A stretch of DNA of 64,000 bases from Chitinophaga sp. Cy-1792 (GCF_011752935.1 NZ_VWWO01000001.1:682001-746000), one strand, 5' to 3'. Shown: positions 34,915 to 43,254, numbered from the stretch's first letter. Numbers and translations are program-made. Notes: a model not told the origin generated them from the sequence alone.

Positions 34915-36060
34915 TTATTTGATGCCGAGTTTCTTAGCGATATCAGCAGGCAGAGCTTTTTTGTTCACCATGTAGCTGGTGGTTTTGTACTGGAAGTAAG
35001 GTTCAGAAGCGTAGAAATAACCTTTACCGAAGTTTTCGGTACCCCATGAGTTTTTCACACGGAAGTATTTTTTACCATTCTGATCTTTTACCAGACCTAC
35101 GATGTGCATACCGTGATCGTCCTGTGTTTCGAAGTTATCGAACGCTTTCTGACGTACTTCAGCGGTGATGTTTTTTTCCTGGATAGGCTCGAGGAAAGCA
35201 TTTTTCTTTTCATCTGCAGACATATCATTCCAGTCTTTTTCAGGAACAACAGCCAGGCCTTCTTTGAAGTTGAAACCTTTTTCGCTTACGTCAGCAGCCC
35301 ATGCGATCGTGTAACCGTTGGTCAGTGCATTTTCAGCGATGTTGGTGAAATCGTTCATATCCACGTTGTATACTTTTTCCCAGTTCCAGTTGTCTGGTAC
35401 TTCCAGTACGAACTGAGAATTGTATGGATGGTGGGTAAAGCTGGTGATTAATACATAGTCATCAGCATTCAGGCCCAGTTCTTTAGCGAAAGACTGCGGT
35501 GTATATGATTTACCGTTATAGTCAAATTTAGCAGGAGCATCGCCCATGTAGGCATTCAGAACGCCGTCGAAAGCGTTTTTCCAGGTTGGGTTGATAACAC
35601 CATTGGAGTTACCCAGTTCTTTCACCATGCTTTCCAGGAGCGTCTCCATTTCAGCGTGGTTGTATGTTTTCTGGCGGTTGCCATCATAAACCGTTTGAGG
35701 AACCAGACCATACTCACGTAAGCAGAGGATATCATCAGGGAAGCCACCACCTTCACCGAAGTTGGCTTTACCATGCATACGTACGTAGTTAACAGCCTTT
35801 AAAGGGTACATTTTACGCACTACGTACATTTCACTGAGGTTCAGGTCTTTACCTTTACCGTTGCGGAGCAGTTCTGATTCAAGGAAGGACATTCCGGAGA
35901 AAGACCAACAGGTACCGGTACGGCCCTGGTTCTGTACATCGTAAGCATCCATATTTTTAATAGTGGTAAACTGAAGCTTACTTCCCTCTACGTTGGTGGC
36001 GGTTTGTGCGAAGGCTGCTGTGCTGCAAAGCATAATAGCCCCCATCATCCAATTCTTCAT
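34915..36060 (-). CDS. Secreted C1-family cysteine peptidase (bleomycin hydrolase-like)
   Basis: A 381-residue exported protein; signal peptide 'MKNWMMGAIMLCSTAAFAQ'. The papain-like triad is complete: Cys51 in 'GRTGTCWSFSG' with oxyanion Gln45 six residues before it (as Q19/C25 of papain), His in 'DDHGMHIVG' and Asn in 'FRVKNSWG'. The spacing and insertions fit the C1B bleomycin hydrolase/PepC aminopeptidase group, but unlike cytoplasmic PepC this protein has a signal peptide. It would act on peptides in the periplasm or outside. The start at 36060 gives the signal peptide; the upstream in-frame extension does not. Confidence 0.9.
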   Translation of the reverse strand: MKNWMMGAIMLCSTAAFAQTATNVEGSKLQFTTIKNMDAYDVQNQGRTGTCWSFSGMSFLESELLRNGKGKDLNLSEMYVVRKMYPLKAVNYVRMHGKANFGEGGGFPDDILCLREYGLVPQTVYDGNRQKTYNHAEMETLLESMVKELGNSNGVINPTWKNAFDGVLNAYMGDAPAKFDYNGKSYTPQSFAKELGLNADDYVLITSFTHHPYNSQFVLEVPDNWNWEKVYNVDMNDFTNIAENALTNGYTIAWAADVSEKGFNFKEGLAVVPEKDWNDMSADEKKNAFLEPIQEKNITAEVRQKAFDNFETQDDHGMHIVGLVKDQNGKKYFRVKNSWGTENFGKGYFYASEPYFQYKTTSYMVNKKALPADIAKKLGIK

Positions 36061-36095
36061 GATGTATGTGAGTCTAGATTTTGTTATTAAAGGAT

Positions 36096-36103
36096 CAAAT
36101 ATA
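36096..36103 (-). promoter_or_regulatory. -7 element (TATATTTG) of the C1 peptidase gene
   Basis: A TAnnTTTG match on the minus strand, 35 bp before the ATG; no clear -33 box. Confidence 0.4.
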
Positions 36104-36181
36104 AGGTATAGCACCTTTCCTGGCGGGTAAAAGTTTGATGAGCGGAGCATCGCCCTGACAGATATATGCTACTGTAATGTG

Positions 36182-36727
36182 TTAATACTGTTGCTGATAT
36201 TGCTGGTGAGACTCAAAAACATCTCTCGTAATGCGCCATTCCCATAGCTCTTCGTTCTCTTTGTTGGTGAAAGCCCCCACGAAAGACATACCGACTTTCT
36301 GTAATGTTTTCACCGAAGAGTTATATTCTTCTTCGGTATGGGCGATAACACTTGTGACATAATTGTGTCCAAAGGCAAAATTGATGAGTGCTTTGGCGGT
36401 TTCGGTGCCATAGCCCTGTTCGCGGTAATCGGGGCTGATATCATAGGCAATTTCCACGACCCCGTTGCTGTCCGGGCGGCCTTTGAAGCCTCCGGCGCCT
36501 ATCAGTTCCCTGTTTTCACGGTGAATGACCATATAGAAGAACCATCCCAGCAGAGATGGATCGTTGCGTAATTTATCGTAGGTAACGAGTATCACTTCAG
36601 GATATTCGATCCAGTTTTCGGAAATAGTTATACCTAACTGATTAGCCAGTGCATCACCCCCTTGTAAGAACAACTCGAAATGTTGAAGGGTGCACGGCAT
36701 TAATTGCAGGCGCTTTGTCAAAATCAT
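36182..36727 (-). CDS. GNAT-family N-acetyltransferase (RimJ/RimL-like)
   Basis: A 181-residue cytoplasmic protein with the acetyltransferase fold of the PF13302 type. Motif A is 'GYGTETAKALINFAF' with the acetyl-CoA-binding 'QGYGT', preceded by 'VEIAYDISPDYR' and followed by 'HTEEEYNSSVKTLQKVGMSFVG'. The 'N-x-S-x-x-x-L-x-K-x-G-M' pattern is typical of RimJ/RimL-like enzymes that acetylate amino groups of proteins or small molecules. Acceptor unknown. It lies between polA and the peptidase on the same strand but is separated from polA by a long inverted repeat. Confidence 0.87.
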   Translation of the reverse strand: MILTKRLQLMPCTLQHFELFLQGGDALANQLGITISENWIEYPEVILVTYDKLRNDPSLLGWFFYMVIHRENRELIGAGGFKGRPDSNGVVEIAYDISPDYREQGYGTETAKALINFAFGHNYVTSVIAHTEEEYNSSVKTLQKVGMSFVGAFTNKENEELWEWRITRDVFESHQQYQQQY

Positions 36728-36787
36728 GTTCGTAACGAGTAACAGTTTGGAATTAAACTTTCAGGTTTTTGGGATTCAATAAGTCAG

Positions 36788-36842
36788 GTAATACGATCAG
36801 ATGGGTATAGTGATATACCATGTCAACATCTGATCGTATTAC
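36788..36842. repeat. Long nested inverted repeat between polA and the acetyltransferase gene
   Basis: A perfect 16-bp outer stem (GTAATACGATCAGATG / CATCTGATCGTATTAC) encloses a smaller 6-bp hairpin (GGTATA / TATACC). There is no U-tract on either side, so it is not a standard terminator; it may slow or end polA transcription or be a repeat or protein-binding element. Confidence 0.7.
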
Positions 36843-36872
36843 AAATATGCTATTACTACAGTAGGTCTACTA

Positions 36873-39698
36873 CTAGTGTGCCTCCAGCCAGTTGTTGCCG
36901 ATGCCCATTTCGGCTTCTACCGGAACGTCGAGCGGTAAGGCATTTTTCATGCATTCAATGATGATAGGCTTGATGATTTCCAGTTCAGAACGATGGGCAT
37001 CAAATACCAATTCGTCATGTACCTGGAGGATCATTCTGGATTTCAGGTTACGTTCCTTAAAGGCTTTGTGAACTGAAATCATGGCCAGTTTGATCATGTC
37101 TGCAGCGGTGCCCTGTATAGGCATGTTAATCGCGTTTCGTTCTGCGAAACCTCTCACAACAGCGTTGGAAGAATTGATATCTTTCAGCCAGCGTTTACGG
37201 CCCAGTTTCGTTTCCACATAGCCTTTTTTCTGTGCTGATTTTACCTGGTCTTCCATATACTGCTTGATGGCAGGATATTGCGTAAAATAGTTGTCGATAA
37301 GTGTTTTGGCTTCACTACGTGCAATGCCCAGATTTTCAGATAATCCGAAGGCGCTGACACCGTAGATAATGCCAAAGTTCACACTTTTCGCATTACGTCG
37401 CATGTCAGCAGTTACTTCTTCTAAAGGAACGTTATAAACCTTTGCTGCTGTGGCGGCGTGGATGTCGGTTCCGCTTCTGAAGGCCGCGATCATCTGTTCA
37501 TCGCCACTGATGGCAGCAATGATACGCAGTTCTATCTGGGAATAGTCGGCAGAAAGCAATACATACTCCTCATTCCGCGGGATAAAGGCTTTGCGGATTT
37601 CGCGGCCTCTGTCTGTACGGATAGGAATGTTCTGCAGATTGGGATTATTGGAACTCAGTCGGCCGGTCACTGCCACGGCCTGGTTATAAGAAGTATGAAT
37701 TCTGTTTGTGCGTTTGTTGAGCAATAACGGTAATGCATCTACGTAGGTAGATTTTAATTTGCTCAGTTCGCGGAAGATGAGAATATCTTCCACGATTTTA
37801 TGTTTGGAAGAGAGCTTCTGGAGCACGTCTTCGCCGGTAGCGTACTGGCCGGTGCGGGTCTTTTTCGCTTTAGGGTCCAGTTGTAGTTTTTCAAACAGCA
37901 CCTCTCCCAGTTGTTTAGGGGAAGCCAGTTTGAAACGTACGCCAGCTTGTTCGTATACGCTTTCTTCCGCTCTTCTGATTTCTGTTTCCAGTTCCTTGGA
38001 GTAATCTGCTAATGCTTTGGTGTCGATGGCAATGCCTTCAAACTCCATATCAGTAAGTACTTTGGTCAGTGGGTTTTCCACTTCATAAAATACTTTATCT
38101 ACTTTTTTCTCGGGCACCATCGGCTGAAATACTTCTTTCAGCTGGAGGGTTACGTCCGCATCTTCAGCGGCATAATCTGCTACTCTTTCTACTGCTACAT
38201 CGCGCATGCTGAGCTGGTTTTTTCCTTTGCCGATGAGGGTTTCAATGGAAACCGGCTCATAGCCAAGGTATTGCGCACTCAGGTAGTCCATGCTACGGCG
38301 GCCTTCCGGCTCCACCAGGTAATGTGCCAGCATGGTATCAAATACCGGCCCTTTAATTTCGAAGCCAAGCCATTTCAGTATGATCATATCATACTTCAGG
38401 TTCTGGCCAATGAAGGTGATATTTTCATTGTCAAAAACCGGCTTGAATTCGTTCATAATAGCGATGGCTGCGTCTTTGGCGGCAGGCATCGGTACATAGA
38501 ATGCTTCGCCTTTTTTCCAGGAGAAGCTCATACCTACGATATCTGCTTCATTAGGGTCTTTGCCGGTAGTTTCGGTATCAAAGGCGATTTCCTTTTGTTG
38601 CAGGAGTGCAGCGATCAGTGCAGCACGTTTTTCGGGTGTGTCTGTCAGTTCGTAGTTATGCGGTGTATTGTTGATATTTTTTTCCGGTGCGAGGAAGTTG
38701 ATGGCGCCACCTTCGCTGATTTCTTCAGCGGGGGCAGCACTTTCGGTTGTATTTCCGAAAAGATCGGCTTGTACCACGCCTGGTCTGGCAGGTGCTTCCA
38801 CAGCAGCAGCGCCGCTGCTGGCAAAGGTGTCGCCGAGGATACGTTTGCCTAAAGTCTTGAATTCCAGTTCAGTAAAGATGTCCACCAGGACGTCTTTGTT
38901 ATAGTCTTTGAGGCAGAAATCTTCTTCATGGAAGCTCACCGGTACATCGAGGATGATGGTGGCCAATTGTTTGGAGAGTAAGGCATTTTCTTTGCCTGCC
39001 TTGATTTTCTCGCCCATTTTACCGCCGATTTTGTCGGCATTTTCCAGCACATTTTCGAGGGTATCGTATTGTGCCAGCAGTTTCATGGCGGTTTTTTCTC
39101 CTACACCTGCGATACCGGGGATATTATCCACTGCATCGCCCATCAGGCCGAGGATATCGATTACCTGGGATACGTCTTTTATCTGCCATTTTTCACATAC
39201 TTCCTTAGGGCCCATGATTTCCTCTTTGCTGCCCATGTATGGAGGTTTGTAGATAAATACGTTGTCACGGACCAGCTGTCCGTAGTCTTTGTCCGGCGTC
39301 ACCATGTATACGGTGTAACCCGCGTCAGCGGCTTGTCCGGCCAGTGTCCCGATCACATCATCCGCCTCATACCCGTCTACTTCGAGCAGGGGAATATTGA
39401 ATCCCTGCAGGATACGGCGGATATCGGGAAGTGCGTCCAGGAGGTCTTCCGGGGCGTCTTCGCGATTGGCTTTGTAGTCAGTGAAAGTGGTATGACGTTC
39501 GGTAGGCGCGTGCGTATCAAACGCTACGGCCATATGAGTTGGTTTTTCTTTATTTATGAGATCAAGTAATGTAGTTGTGAATCCGAACTGCGCATTGGTA
39601 TTGCGCCCGGTGCTGGTCATGCGCGGATTTCTGATCAGGGCGTAATAGGCCCTGTAGATCAATGCCATAGCATCCAGTAAAAATAGTTTCTTTTGCAT
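36873..39698 (-). CDS. polA: DNA polymerase I
   Basis: A 941-residue polymerase with all three domains. The N-terminal 5' nuclease (1 to ~290) has 'DAMALIYRAYYAL', 'EVDGYEADDVIGTLA' and 'GLMGDAVDNIPGIAGVGEKTA'. The 3'-5' proofreading domain (~340-540) keeps 'IAFDTETTG' with its Asp/Glu ligands, so it should be active. The polymerase domain (~560-941) has motif A 'LLSADYSQIELR', the O-helix 'RRNAKSVNFGIIYG' and motif C 'VHDELVFD'. It removes RNA primers and fills gaps in repair. It is monocistronic and divergent from the ArsC-like gene. Confidence 0.97.
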   Translation of the reverse strand: MQKKLFLLDAMALIYRAYYALIRNPRMTSTGRNTNAQFGFTTTLLDLINKEKPTHMAVAFDTHAPTERHTTFTDYKANREDAPEDLLDALPDIRRILQGFNIPLLEVDGYEADDVIGTLAGQAADAGYTVYMVTPDKDYGQLVRDNVFIYKPPYMGSKEEIMGPKEVCEKWQIKDVSQVIDILGLMGDAVDNIPGIAGVGEKTAMKLLAQYDTLENVLENADKIGGKMGEKIKAGKENALLSKQLATIILDVPVSFHEEDFCLKDYNKDVLVDIFTELEFKTLGKRILGDTFASSGAAAVEAPARPGVVQADLFGNTTESAAPAEEISEGGAINFLAPEKNINNTPHNYELTDTPEKRAALIAALLQQKEIAFDTETTGKDPNEADIVGMSFSWKKGEAFYVPMPAAKDAAIAIMNEFKPVFDNENITFIGQNLKYDMIILKWLGFEIKGPVFDTMLAHYLVEPEGRRSMDYLSAQYLGYEPVSIETLIGKGKNQLSMRDVAVERVADYAAEDADVTLQLKEVFQPMVPEKKVDKVFYEVENPLTKVLTDMEFEGIAIDTKALADYSKELETEIRRAEESVYEQAGVRFKLASPKQLGEVLFEKLQLDPKAKKTRTGQYATGEDVLQKLSSKHKIVEDILIFRELSKLKSTYVDALPLLLNKRTNRIHTSYNQAVAVTGRLSSNNPNLQNIPIRTDRGREIRKAFIPRNEEYVLLSADYSQIELRIIAAISGDEQMIAAFRSGTDIHAATAAKVYNVPLEEVTADMRRNAKSVNFGIIYGVSAFGLSENLGIARSEAKTLIDNYFTQYPAIKQYMEDQVKSAQKKGYVETKLGRKRWLKDINSSNAVVRGFAERNAINMPIQGTAADMIKLAMISVHKAFKERNLKSRMILQVHDELVFDAHRSELEIIKPIIIECMKNALPLDVPVEAEMGIGNNWLEAH

Positions 39699-39729
39699 CG
39701 CTAAACCTACGTGAATTAATTTGAATGTA

Positions 39730-39737
39730 CAAAATTA
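39730..39737 (-). promoter_or_regulatory. -7 element (TAATTTTG) of polA
   Basis: A TAnnTTTG match on the minus strand, 31 bp before the polA ATG; no visible -33 box. Confidence 0.35.
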
Positions 39738-39783
39738 AGGGATGCCTCTCAGTATTCCTTTTATGGTTTTTTCCGGGAAAAAT

Positions 39784-39791
39784 TACATTTG
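39784..39791 (+). promoter_or_regulatory. -7 element (TACATTTG) of the ArsC-like gene
   Basis: A TAnnTTTG match 19 bp before the ATG; TTTT about 21 bp upstream may be a weak -33 box. Confidence 0.45.
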
Positions 39792-39810
39792 TTATCTGAA
39801 ATCAATTGAT

Positions 39811-40140
39811 ATGAAAAAGATATATCATCTTTCTACCTGCGGTACCTGCAAGAAGATTCTGGAAGAAACACAGGCAGTACAGCGTGGATTTACATTACAA
39901 GATATTAAAAAAGAGAAAATAACCGAAGCACAGTTAAAAGAAATGAAAGAACTGGCCGGCAGTTATGAAGCCCTGTTCAGCAGGCGTTCTCAGAAATATC
40001 GCCCAATGGGGTTACATGAAAAGCAGCTGAGCGAGCAGGACTATCATGACCTGATTCTGGAAGAATATTCTTTCCTGAAACGTCCGGTAGCGATTGAAAA
40101 TGGGAAGATTTTTATTGGGGCAGATGTTAAGAATATCTAA
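39811..40140 (+). CDS. ArsC/Spx-family thioredoxin-fold protein
   Basis: A 109-residue protein starting 'MKKIYHLSTCGTCKK', with a CxxC pair (Cys10, Cys13) in the position of the arsenate reductase/Spx active site. It continues with 'FTLQDIKKEKITEAQLKEM', 'LFSRRSQKYR' and 'LILEEYSFLKRPVAI', the standard ArsC fold. Classical ArsC has a single Cys with Arg residues for arsenate, whereas the CxxC form points to the Spx/MgsR/YffB side of the family: a redox regulator or glutathione-linked reductase. No ars genes are nearby, so an arsenate role is not supported. The ATG at 39811 follows the -7 box; an upstream in-frame ATG would start before the promoter. Confidence 0.85.
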   Translation: MKKIYHLSTCGTCKKILEETQAVQRGFTLQDIKKEKITEAQLKEMKELAGSYEALFSRRSQKYRPMGLHEKQLSEQDYHDLILEEYSFLKRPVAIENGKIFIGADVKNI

Positions 40141-40156
40141 ATAACATTTGAATAGC

Positions 40157-40232
40157 TTTTGGTCTTCCCCCCGCCAGTGGCGGGGGGAAGACCAAAAAAT
40201 AAGGCGAGACCGAAGGTCTCGCCTTATTTTTT
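40157..40232. terminator. Double hairpin terminator between convergent genes
   Basis: The first hairpin is a perfect 19-bp stem, 40157-40175 with 40179-40197, loop AGT. The second is a perfect stem of up to 18 bp, centred on GCGAGACC gaa GGTCTCGC and flanked by A-run and T-run. They share the A-run at 40194-40199 and can stop transcription from both directions. Confidence 0.93.
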
Positions 40233-40276
40233 GGCCGGCAGCTTAGGGGGGCCGCCGATGAGTATATTTTGTTTGG

Positions 40277-41371
40277 TTAAAGCGATTTAACGAAATCCTG
40301 TACTACCGCTTTGTAGCGGTTCATATCCTGCTCATGCTGGAAGGATTTGAACTGGAACTTAGCTGCATTTTCCAGCGCCGTTTTCAGGTGAAAACTTTCC
40401 TGTGGAAGAGAGTAGAAATACCCTTTTTCCATGAGATATTCTCCCAGGTATACCTGCTCAGACTGCCCTGGGGTAGGCACCAGGATGGCTTTTTTGTTCA
40501 GCTTTACAAGATCCATCAGGGTAGTATAGCCACTGCGGGTAAGCACCATATCTGAAGCCAGTATCGCCTGATTGAGCTCAGCGGCATTCATATGGTTTAC
40601 CTGTGTAACGCCGGGTGCTATTTGGTCCTGTTGTGGCGTGCCTGGTTTGCCACTCACAATTAATGCAGTGATATTCAGGTCTTTGATCTGTGTGGTGATC
40701 ATTTTTTCCAGGTTGGAACGTTGTGGTTCCGGACCTGAAATCAATACCAGCAGATCGTATTTTTTCTGAACATTTTCCTTTGGCTCAAATCGGCTCAGGC
40801 AGCCCAGGTAGGTGGTATGAGGCGGTAATGTTGCAGGATGTGCCAGTTCTCCGGAAAGGTTATTGTCTCCGGCAAAATCAGGTATCCAGCAGGCGCCATA
40901 TTTTTTTATAAAAGAATAGTTAATTTTTTGGAGCGTGCGTTCTATCCATCCACCAAAAGGAGTTTTAATAAGTAACTGGTGGGTGATGAAAACAGTAGGT
41001 ATGGATTTATGATATAATCCAAATCTGTTGTCAGATATAACTGCATCAATACCATGCTCTTCGACGATTTTTTTCAGCCAGCGCTGCTCATATTTTACCC
41101 TATTGTAAATTTTGGGAATTTGCTGAATAATTTTTAATCCGAAGAATTTGCCCTTTTGTGCATACTGGATGCGATATCCGGGAAGCGGAAAGATGGTGAT
41201 ATCCGGGAATTCCTGCTGTAGTAGTGCGGCATGTTTACCCTCCGCTGCAATAAAAACTTTGCATCCGGCGTTTAGCATTTCATGGATCAGAGGGATGTCC
41301 CTGGTGGCATGTCCAAGGCCCCAATCCAACGGTACTACAAGAATTTTTTTAGGTGAGAGGATTGTGGACAA
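40277..41371 (-). CDS. GT28-like glycosyltransferase family protein
   Basis: A 364-residue protein with GT-B fold features. The N-terminal 'ILVVPLDWGLGHATRDIPLI' is the Gly-rich sugar-acceptor loop of the MurG/UDP-glucuronosyltransferase group, and a C-terminal 'LTRSGYTTLMDLVKLNKKAILVPTPGQSEQ' is the nucleotide-sugar binding block of GT28 enzymes. It is not MurG itself: it lacks the full MurG pattern and is outside the cell-wall cluster. The target could be a lipid or an exopolysaccharide. No ATG stands before the conserved N-terminus; the frame opens with a TTG codon at 41371, so the start is a rare TTG or misassigned by a few codons. Confidence 0.8.
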   Translation of the reverse strand: MSTILSPKKILVVPLDWGLGHATRDIPLIHEMLNAGCKVFIAAEGKHAALLQQEFPDITIFPLPGYRIQYAQKGKFFGLKIIQQIPKIYNRVKYEQRWLKKIVEEHGIDAVISDNRFGLYHKSIPTVFITHQLLIKTPFGGWIERTLQKINYSFIKKYGACWIPDFAGDNNLSGELAHPATLPPHTTYLGCLSRFEPKENVQKKYDLLVLISGPEPQRSNLEKMITTQIKDLNITALIVSGKPGTPQQDQIAPGVTQVNHMNAAELNQAILASDMVLTRSGYTTLMDLVKLNKKAILVPTPGQSEQVYLGEYLMEKGYFYSLPQESFHLKTALENAAKFQFKSFQHEQDMNRYKAVVQDFVKSL

Positions 41372-41482
41372 ATATTTAAATTTTTTTTGCGAATTTAGCT
41401 TAAATTACAAAAGAGCATTGTTAAGAAAAGGTAAACTCTGAGACAGGATTTTTTAAACAAGATTAAGTATATAACCGTCAGT

Positions 41483-41605
41483 ATGAATAAGATAAAATGG
41501 GTAGTAATTGTTCTTCTTTGTGGAAGTTTGGCGATGGAAGGTTGCAAGGTATTTAAGAAAAATGATTGCGGATGTCCCACTATGAACAAAAAAAGAATGC
41601 ACTAA
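41483..41605 (+). CDS. Very small putative lipoprotein, 40 residues
   Basis: An ATG-started 40-codon gene. It has a basic N-terminus ('MNKIKWV'), a hydrophobic stretch (~7-18), then Cys21 in 'AMEGCKVFKK' as a possible lipidation site, though the residues before it are not a textbook lipobox. A short Cys/Lys tail 'NDCGCPTMNKKRMH' ends the protein. Small lipoproteins ending in a Cys-x-Cys-Pro tail are, from memory, common in Chitinophagaceae. It is divergent from the glycosyltransferase gene. The signal-like layout is the main support; function unknown. Confidence 0.6.
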   Translation: MNKIKWVVIVLLCGSLAMEGCKVFKKNDCGCPTMNKKRMH

Positions 41606-41709
41606 CCCACAATTTCACGACTTCAGTAAAGATTTAACCTTATCTTTCTTTGGGTTATCCGATGAACACCTGAGCAAACAATATTTTCGGGGAAATTCAA
41701 TTTTTTTTC

Positions 41710-41958
41710 ATGAAACCGGCAGATAGAGATTTATTGATCCTGTTACACGAAGACAGGTATACAGAACAGCAGATTCAGTTTGCCGTCAGACAGATCAGCG
41801 AAATGCTGTCACTGATCGAGACGATGGATTATCTGTGTTCTGTGATCGAAGTAGCCAACTGCAACAGGAGTAAAGTTACCAGTAAAAGAACTGTGCTGGA
41901 AAAAGCAATTTCACGCAAGGCGCACAAGCCGTTTGAATTTATTATTCATAAGAACTAG
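41710..41958 (+). CDS. Small hypothetical protein, 82 residues
   Basis: An 82-residue, mixed-charge, probably helical cytoplasmic protein starting 'MKPADRDLLILLHEDRY' and ending 'FIIHKN'. There are no membrane segments and no motif I recognise. The ATG follows directly after a run of eight T residues, and no Shine-Dalgarno is visible. A short hairpin (TTATGCTG tctg CAGCATAA, 41973-41992) follows. It could form a transcription unit with the tiny lipoprotein gene 105 bp upstream. The reading frame is clean but short, so I hold it at moderate confidence. Confidence 0.6.
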   Translation: MKPADRDLLILLHEDRYTEQQIQFAVRQISEMLSLIETMDYLCSVIEVANCNRSKVTSKRTVLEKAISRKAHKPFEFIIHKN

Positions 41959-42042
41959 TTGTCAGCTCATATTTATGCTGTCTGCAGCATAATTGCCAGT
42001 ACTTTAGTGTTTTGCATTGATTCCAATTTAAAATTCTTGTTG

Positions 42043-42050
42043 TACGTTTG
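42043..42050 (+). promoter_or_regulatory. -7 element (TACGTTTG) of the arginase-family gene
   Basis: A perfect TAnnTTTG match 24 bp before the ATG, with ATTG about 23 bp upstream as a weak -33 box. Confidence 0.5.
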
Positions 42051-42074
42051 CCATCATTAAAATCCTATTAACTG

Positions 42075-43214
42075 ATGGCTGATTTTTCGCACCTGCAGGA
42101 TTTTCTGAATCCTATTTCAAAAGCATTTCTTCATGACGACCAGGAATACGACGAATTCCAGGTTGGTGGCGGGATAGACGCTTATGAGTCTAATCATATC
42201 CCCGACCTCGACGCCGCAGATATCATTCTGCTGGGTGTTGGCGAAGAAAGAGGCAGCGAAACAAACCGTACCGGCACCACGGGGCCGGATATAATCCGAC
42301 GCGAATTCTACCGCCTTTACCACTGGCACAGAGATATCCGCCTCGCTGACGTAGGCAACCTCCGCAGCGGCGCCTTTCTGGCTGATGCCTATGCTGCCAT
42401 GAAAACAGTTATTGGTGAGCTGATAGCAGCCAATAAAACCGTTATCATCCTCGGTGGCTCACATGACCTCACCTACGCACAATATAAGGCATATGCGTCC
42501 CAGCAAATGATTATTGAAGCAACCGTTGCCGATGCGCTCATCGACCTCCAGGAAAACTCCAATATACGCAGCGAACGCTTCCTCATGGACCTGCTCACCG
42601 AACAGCCAAATTACCTCCGACACTATAACCATCTTGGATTTCAAAGCTATTTCGTACATCCACGTATGTTAGAAACGCTGGACAAACTCCGCTTCGATTG
42701 CTTCCGCCTGGGCCGTATCCGCGAAAATATGGACGAGGCTGAGCCTGTTTTGAGGCACTCCGATATGTTTAGTATCGATATCAATATCATCCGCCATACA
42801 GATGCTCCTTCCAACCACCTCTCCCCTAACGGATTCAGCGGTGAAGAAGGCTGCCTCCTTACCCGCTACGCAGGCATGAGTAGCAGACTCAGCACGATGG
42901 GCATTTACGGCTATCGCGCAGAAAAAGATAAAGACCACATCACCGCCCGCCAGATCGCGCAAATGATCTGGTATTTCCTCGATGGCCGCGCTATAAAAAA
43001 TAAAGAAGCCCACCTCGAAAACAGGGACGCTTTCTGGGAGTTTCATATCGCCTTCTCCGATATAGATACCGTATTCCTGAAAAGTAAAAAAACAGGCCGC
43101 TGGTGGATGCAACTGCCTGACAAAGAATTCATTCCGTGCGCCTATAACGACTACCTACTGGCATCCAACAATGAGATACCGGAACGTTGGTTGCGCCATC
43201 AGGAGCGATTCTAA
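42075..43214 (+). CDS. Arginase/formimidoylglutamase-fold protein with degenerate metal site
   Basis: A 379-residue member of the ureohydrolase superfamily, recognised by 'LGVGEERGSETNRTGTTGPDIIR', 'IILGGSHDLTYAQY' and 'FSIDINIIRHTDAP'. In active enzymes two Mn2+ ions are held by GGxH, DAHxD and SxDxD. Here His130 and Asp153/Asp157 remain, but the DAHxD motif reads 'DALID' (His to Leu at 155) and SxDxD reads 'SIDIN' (Asp to Asn at 237). Activity as an arginase, agmatinase or formimidoylglutamase is therefore doubtful. It may be a Bacteroidota-specific subgroup with one metal or another role. No hut genes are nearby. A terminator follows. Confidence 0.82.
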   Translation: MADFSHLQDFLNPISKAFLHDDQEYDEFQVGGGIDAYESNHIPDLDAADIILLGVGEERGSETNRTGTTGPDIIRREFYRLYHWHRDIRLADVGNLRSGAFLADAYAAMKTVIGELIAANKTVIILGGSHDLTYAQYKAYASQQMIIEATVADALIDLQENSNIRSERFLMDLLTEQPNYLRHYNHLGFQSYFVHPRMLETLDKLRFDCFRLGRIRENMDEAEPVLRHSDMFSIDINIIRHTDAPSNHLSPNGFSGEEGCLLTRYAGMSSRLSTMGIYGYRAEKDKDHITARQIAQMIWYFLDGRAIKNKEAHLENRDAFWEFHIAFSDIDTVFLKSKKTGRWWMQLPDKEFIPCAYNDYLLASNNEIPERWLRHQERF

Positions 43215-43221
43215 AAAATTT

Positions 43222-43254
43222 TTTAAAAGCTGCCACAGGCAGCTTTTAAATTTT
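43222..43254 (+). terminator. Terminator of the arginase-family gene
   Basis: A 13-bp perfect stem (TTTAAAAGCTGCC / GGCAGCTTTTAAA) with a 3-nt loop, followed by TTTT. Confidence 0.9.

Noticed and set aside
39811..40140. Calling the ArsC-like gene an arsenate reductase
   Set aside because: The CxxC motif and absence of other ars genes favour the Spx/YffB side of the family.
41973..41992. 8-bp hairpin with TCTG loop after the 82-residue hypothetical gene
   Set aside because: Too short and without a T-run, so not called as a terminator.
42075..43214. Calling the arginase-fold gene hutG or speB
   Set aside because: Metal ligands are missing and no histidine- or arginine-degradation neighbour is present, so a named enzyme is not justified.
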